From Glaciecola sp965660625 (GTDB taxonomy: Bacteria > Pseudomonadota > Gammaproteobacteria > Enterobacterales > Alteromonadaceae): 64,000 bases of DNA. The stretch is taken from NCBI GenBank assembly GCA_965660625.1, contig CBFIAR010000012.1, positions 47,284 to 111,283 of the forward strand, written 5' to 3'. The position numbers were made by a program, and so were the translations under genes. Each line of letters opens with the position of its first letter. Within the stretch, counting starts at the first letter, position 1. Below are positions 62,918-64,000 of the stretch, in pieces. A model generated the notes under the pieces. That model did no database searches, had not been told where the DNA came from, and worked only from the letters and a program-made list of their open reading frames with translations.

Positions 62918-63745
62918 CTAAAATATATAAATAATCCCAATGCCTACTTCGGCCTCATAATTACTGCGAGCAATTGGGCTTTCTAGCACGTCGCTACTAT
63001 AGTATTCAAAAAGTGCCTCACCGAAAACTTGCCAATTTTCATTGATATTTTGACGAAAACTGTAATCGACACCAATCGAACGCAGTCCACCGCTGACAGA
63101 AGTGGCAGCCAAACCAGAGGCTTGCGCCTGCAGCGAATCTATACCAAAACCCTTATTGGCATATTCGCTATCGTGAAAAACGGCAACAACATTTACTTCA
63201 TGACCGGTTCCATCAATTTGGTCGCCAAAACGGCGACCCGCTCCAAATAGCCCAAGATTTCCTTCACCACCGGTAACGATACGACCAACCAGCCAATAAC
63301 GCCAATCTGAACTAAATGCATAACGCGATTGAAACACTAATTCAAAGCCCTCATCTTGCTCGCCTAGCCCCTCAAGGTTGCCATCGTCTGAGTCACTCTC
63401 CTCTCTTCCCTCCTCAAAACCTAGCAAAGCCTCTAATAACCAACGATCACCGCGACGACCACGCCAACCAATGGCCTCTCCCGCAAAGTAGAAAATATTA
63501 TCACCGCGGCGCCATTGCACCGCACCAGCTGGCTGAATCTCTAAACCAAATTCATCAGAGCCTTCGTAGGCAGTTTCGTATTCAACACCAAGGCCGAGGC
63601 CGAAAGCCCAGCCGTCATCGCCTTTTGTAAAATCATCTAGCGACGGCAAGGGAAATAAGGCTGTATTGTCTTCCCGCGCTAGCGCTGCATTAAAACTTAA
63701 AGTAAACATTGACATGACTAATAGTAAGACTGCGTTCTTTTTCAT
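62918..63745 (-). CDS. MipA/OmpV-family outer-membrane protein
   Basis: A 275-residue outer-membrane beta-barrel of the MipA/OmpV family, linked in E. coli to peptidoglycan scaffolding (MipA). A signal peptide ends ALA at 23 and is followed by RED. YETAYEGSDEFGLEIQPAG shows the family motif near residue 55, and the last residue is a C-terminal Phe (IGIIYIF) used by the BAM machinery. I chose ATG 63745, with AAGGAT eight bases upstream, over 63769. Confidence 0.85.
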   Translation of the reverse strand: MKKNAVLLLVMSMFTLSFNAALAREDNTALFPLPSLDDFTKGDDGWAFGLGLGVEYETAYEGSDEFGLEIQPAGAVQWRRGDNIFYFAGEAIGWRGRRGDRWLLEALLGFEEGREESDSDDGNLEGLGEQDEGFELVFQSRYAFSSDWRYWLVGRIVTGGEGNLGLFGAGRRFGDQIDGTGHEVNVVAVFHDSEYANKGFGIDSLQAQASGLAATSVSGGLRSIGVDYSFRQNINENWQVFGEALFEYYSSDVLESPIARSNYEAEVGIGIIYIF

Positions 63746-64000
63746 TGAAATCCTTAAACTGTTGATCAAAACATAAAGGCGTTTTGTTCTTTAATCGCCT
63801 TTAATATAGCTATGCTTTTACAAAAAGGATCAGTTATAGCCTATTTAATTTCCGTCTCCTTAATTCGCGATAGTGAGCGCTACGAAGTAGCAGGTCTAGA
63901 AAGAAAAAACCCGTCACGAGGACTGGGCTGATATGAAATTAAGGATCTAATTTTTTAGATCCTTTTTTATTTTTTTATAAATATCAGTTAGTTACAACAT
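63746..64000. other. Window end with an unassigned transcript end
   Basis: The 255 bases after the mipA start hold no clear protein-coding gene. A strong rightward terminator occurs at 63941-63970. The sequence up to it may be a small RNA or the end of a lost gene. Confidence 0.45.
63941..63970 (+). terminator. Intrinsic terminator with no gene ahead
   Basis: AAGGATCTAA and TTAGATCCTT form a perfect 10-bp stem with a four-T loop, followed by TTTTATTTTTTT. It points rightwards, with no rightward gene within the window from 62715 on. Confidence 0.85.

Noticed and set aside
63760..63775. TTGATCAAAAC as an FNR site near mipA
   Set aside because: The two half-sites are not separated by four bases, so it does not match the FNR pattern.
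1..64000. CRISPR array, prophage, rRNA operon or complete insertion sequence
   Set aside because: I looked for regular spaced repeats, transposases, phage structural genes and rRNA sequence and saw none.

Overview
The window looks like a chromosome segment of a marine gammaproteobacterium of the Alteromonadales (Alteromonas/Glaciecola-like). This is inferred from E. coli-like gene order (mla | yrbG-kdsDC-lptCAB-rpoN-hpf-ptsN-rapZ-ptsO; pepA-holC-valS divergent from lptFG), from an ArcB/GltBD/RraB set of enterobacterial type, and from a GlyGly-CTERM type surface protein. The sequence is a draft assembly: a run of N sits at 58327-58424.

0-10.7 kb is an envelope and nitrogen-PTS block. mlaF/mlaE (phospholipid transport) run leftwards. 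Rightwards come yrbG, kdsD and kdsC (Kdo synthesis), lptC, lptA and lptB (LPS transport), rpoN (sigma-54), hpf, ptsN, rapZ, ptsO and mgtE, most of them overlapping or nearly touching. 10.7-20.3 kb holds yigZ and arcB leftwards and gltBD rightwards, with a possible attenuator-like hairpin in the gltB leader. 20.3-28.5 kb holds an exported unknown protein, a DUF2726 gene with a good sigma-54 promoter, mtnN, a divergent CbiB-like membrane protein, btuF, a secreted rhodanese, tyrS and an M23 endopeptidase. 28.5-34.3 kb is a run of single housekeeping or accessory genes (SRPBCC, D-hydroxyacid dehydrogenase, Hpt/HD-GYP-like, plsC, rraB, YkgJ-like, DUF368, DUF5062-like). 34.4-40.1 kb is an RND efflux pair and a YihY/BrkB protein.

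40.2-43.3 kb is accessory: a GlyGly-CTERM-type protein, a 52-codon ORF resembling the N-terminus of a tyrosine recombinase, a CPBP membrane protease, an 80-nt inverted repeat, a tiny lipoprotein and an RHS tip remnant. 43.4-53.4 kb returns to core genes: a lipoprotein oligopeptidase B, valS, holC, pepA, lptF, lptG and an RDD protein.

A tRNA-Leu(CAA) at 53.6 kb is followed by DUF3297, DUF2797 and a PLP decarboxylase. At 57.2-57.36 kb there is a second, decayed copy of the tRNA terminator plus the DUF3297 gene, so this stretch is bounded by a degenerate direct repeat. After a ZIP transporter and the assembly gap comes a decaying region: a GT4 glycosyltransferase with a nonsense codon and a frameshift, an unrecognised 125-codon ORF, and an HtrA/Deg protease with an in-frame TAA. 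It is followed by a CBS-domain gene with a perfect FNR-type box upstream and a MipA/OmpV outer-membrane protein. I saw no CRISPR array, rRNA, prophage or complete insertion sequence.
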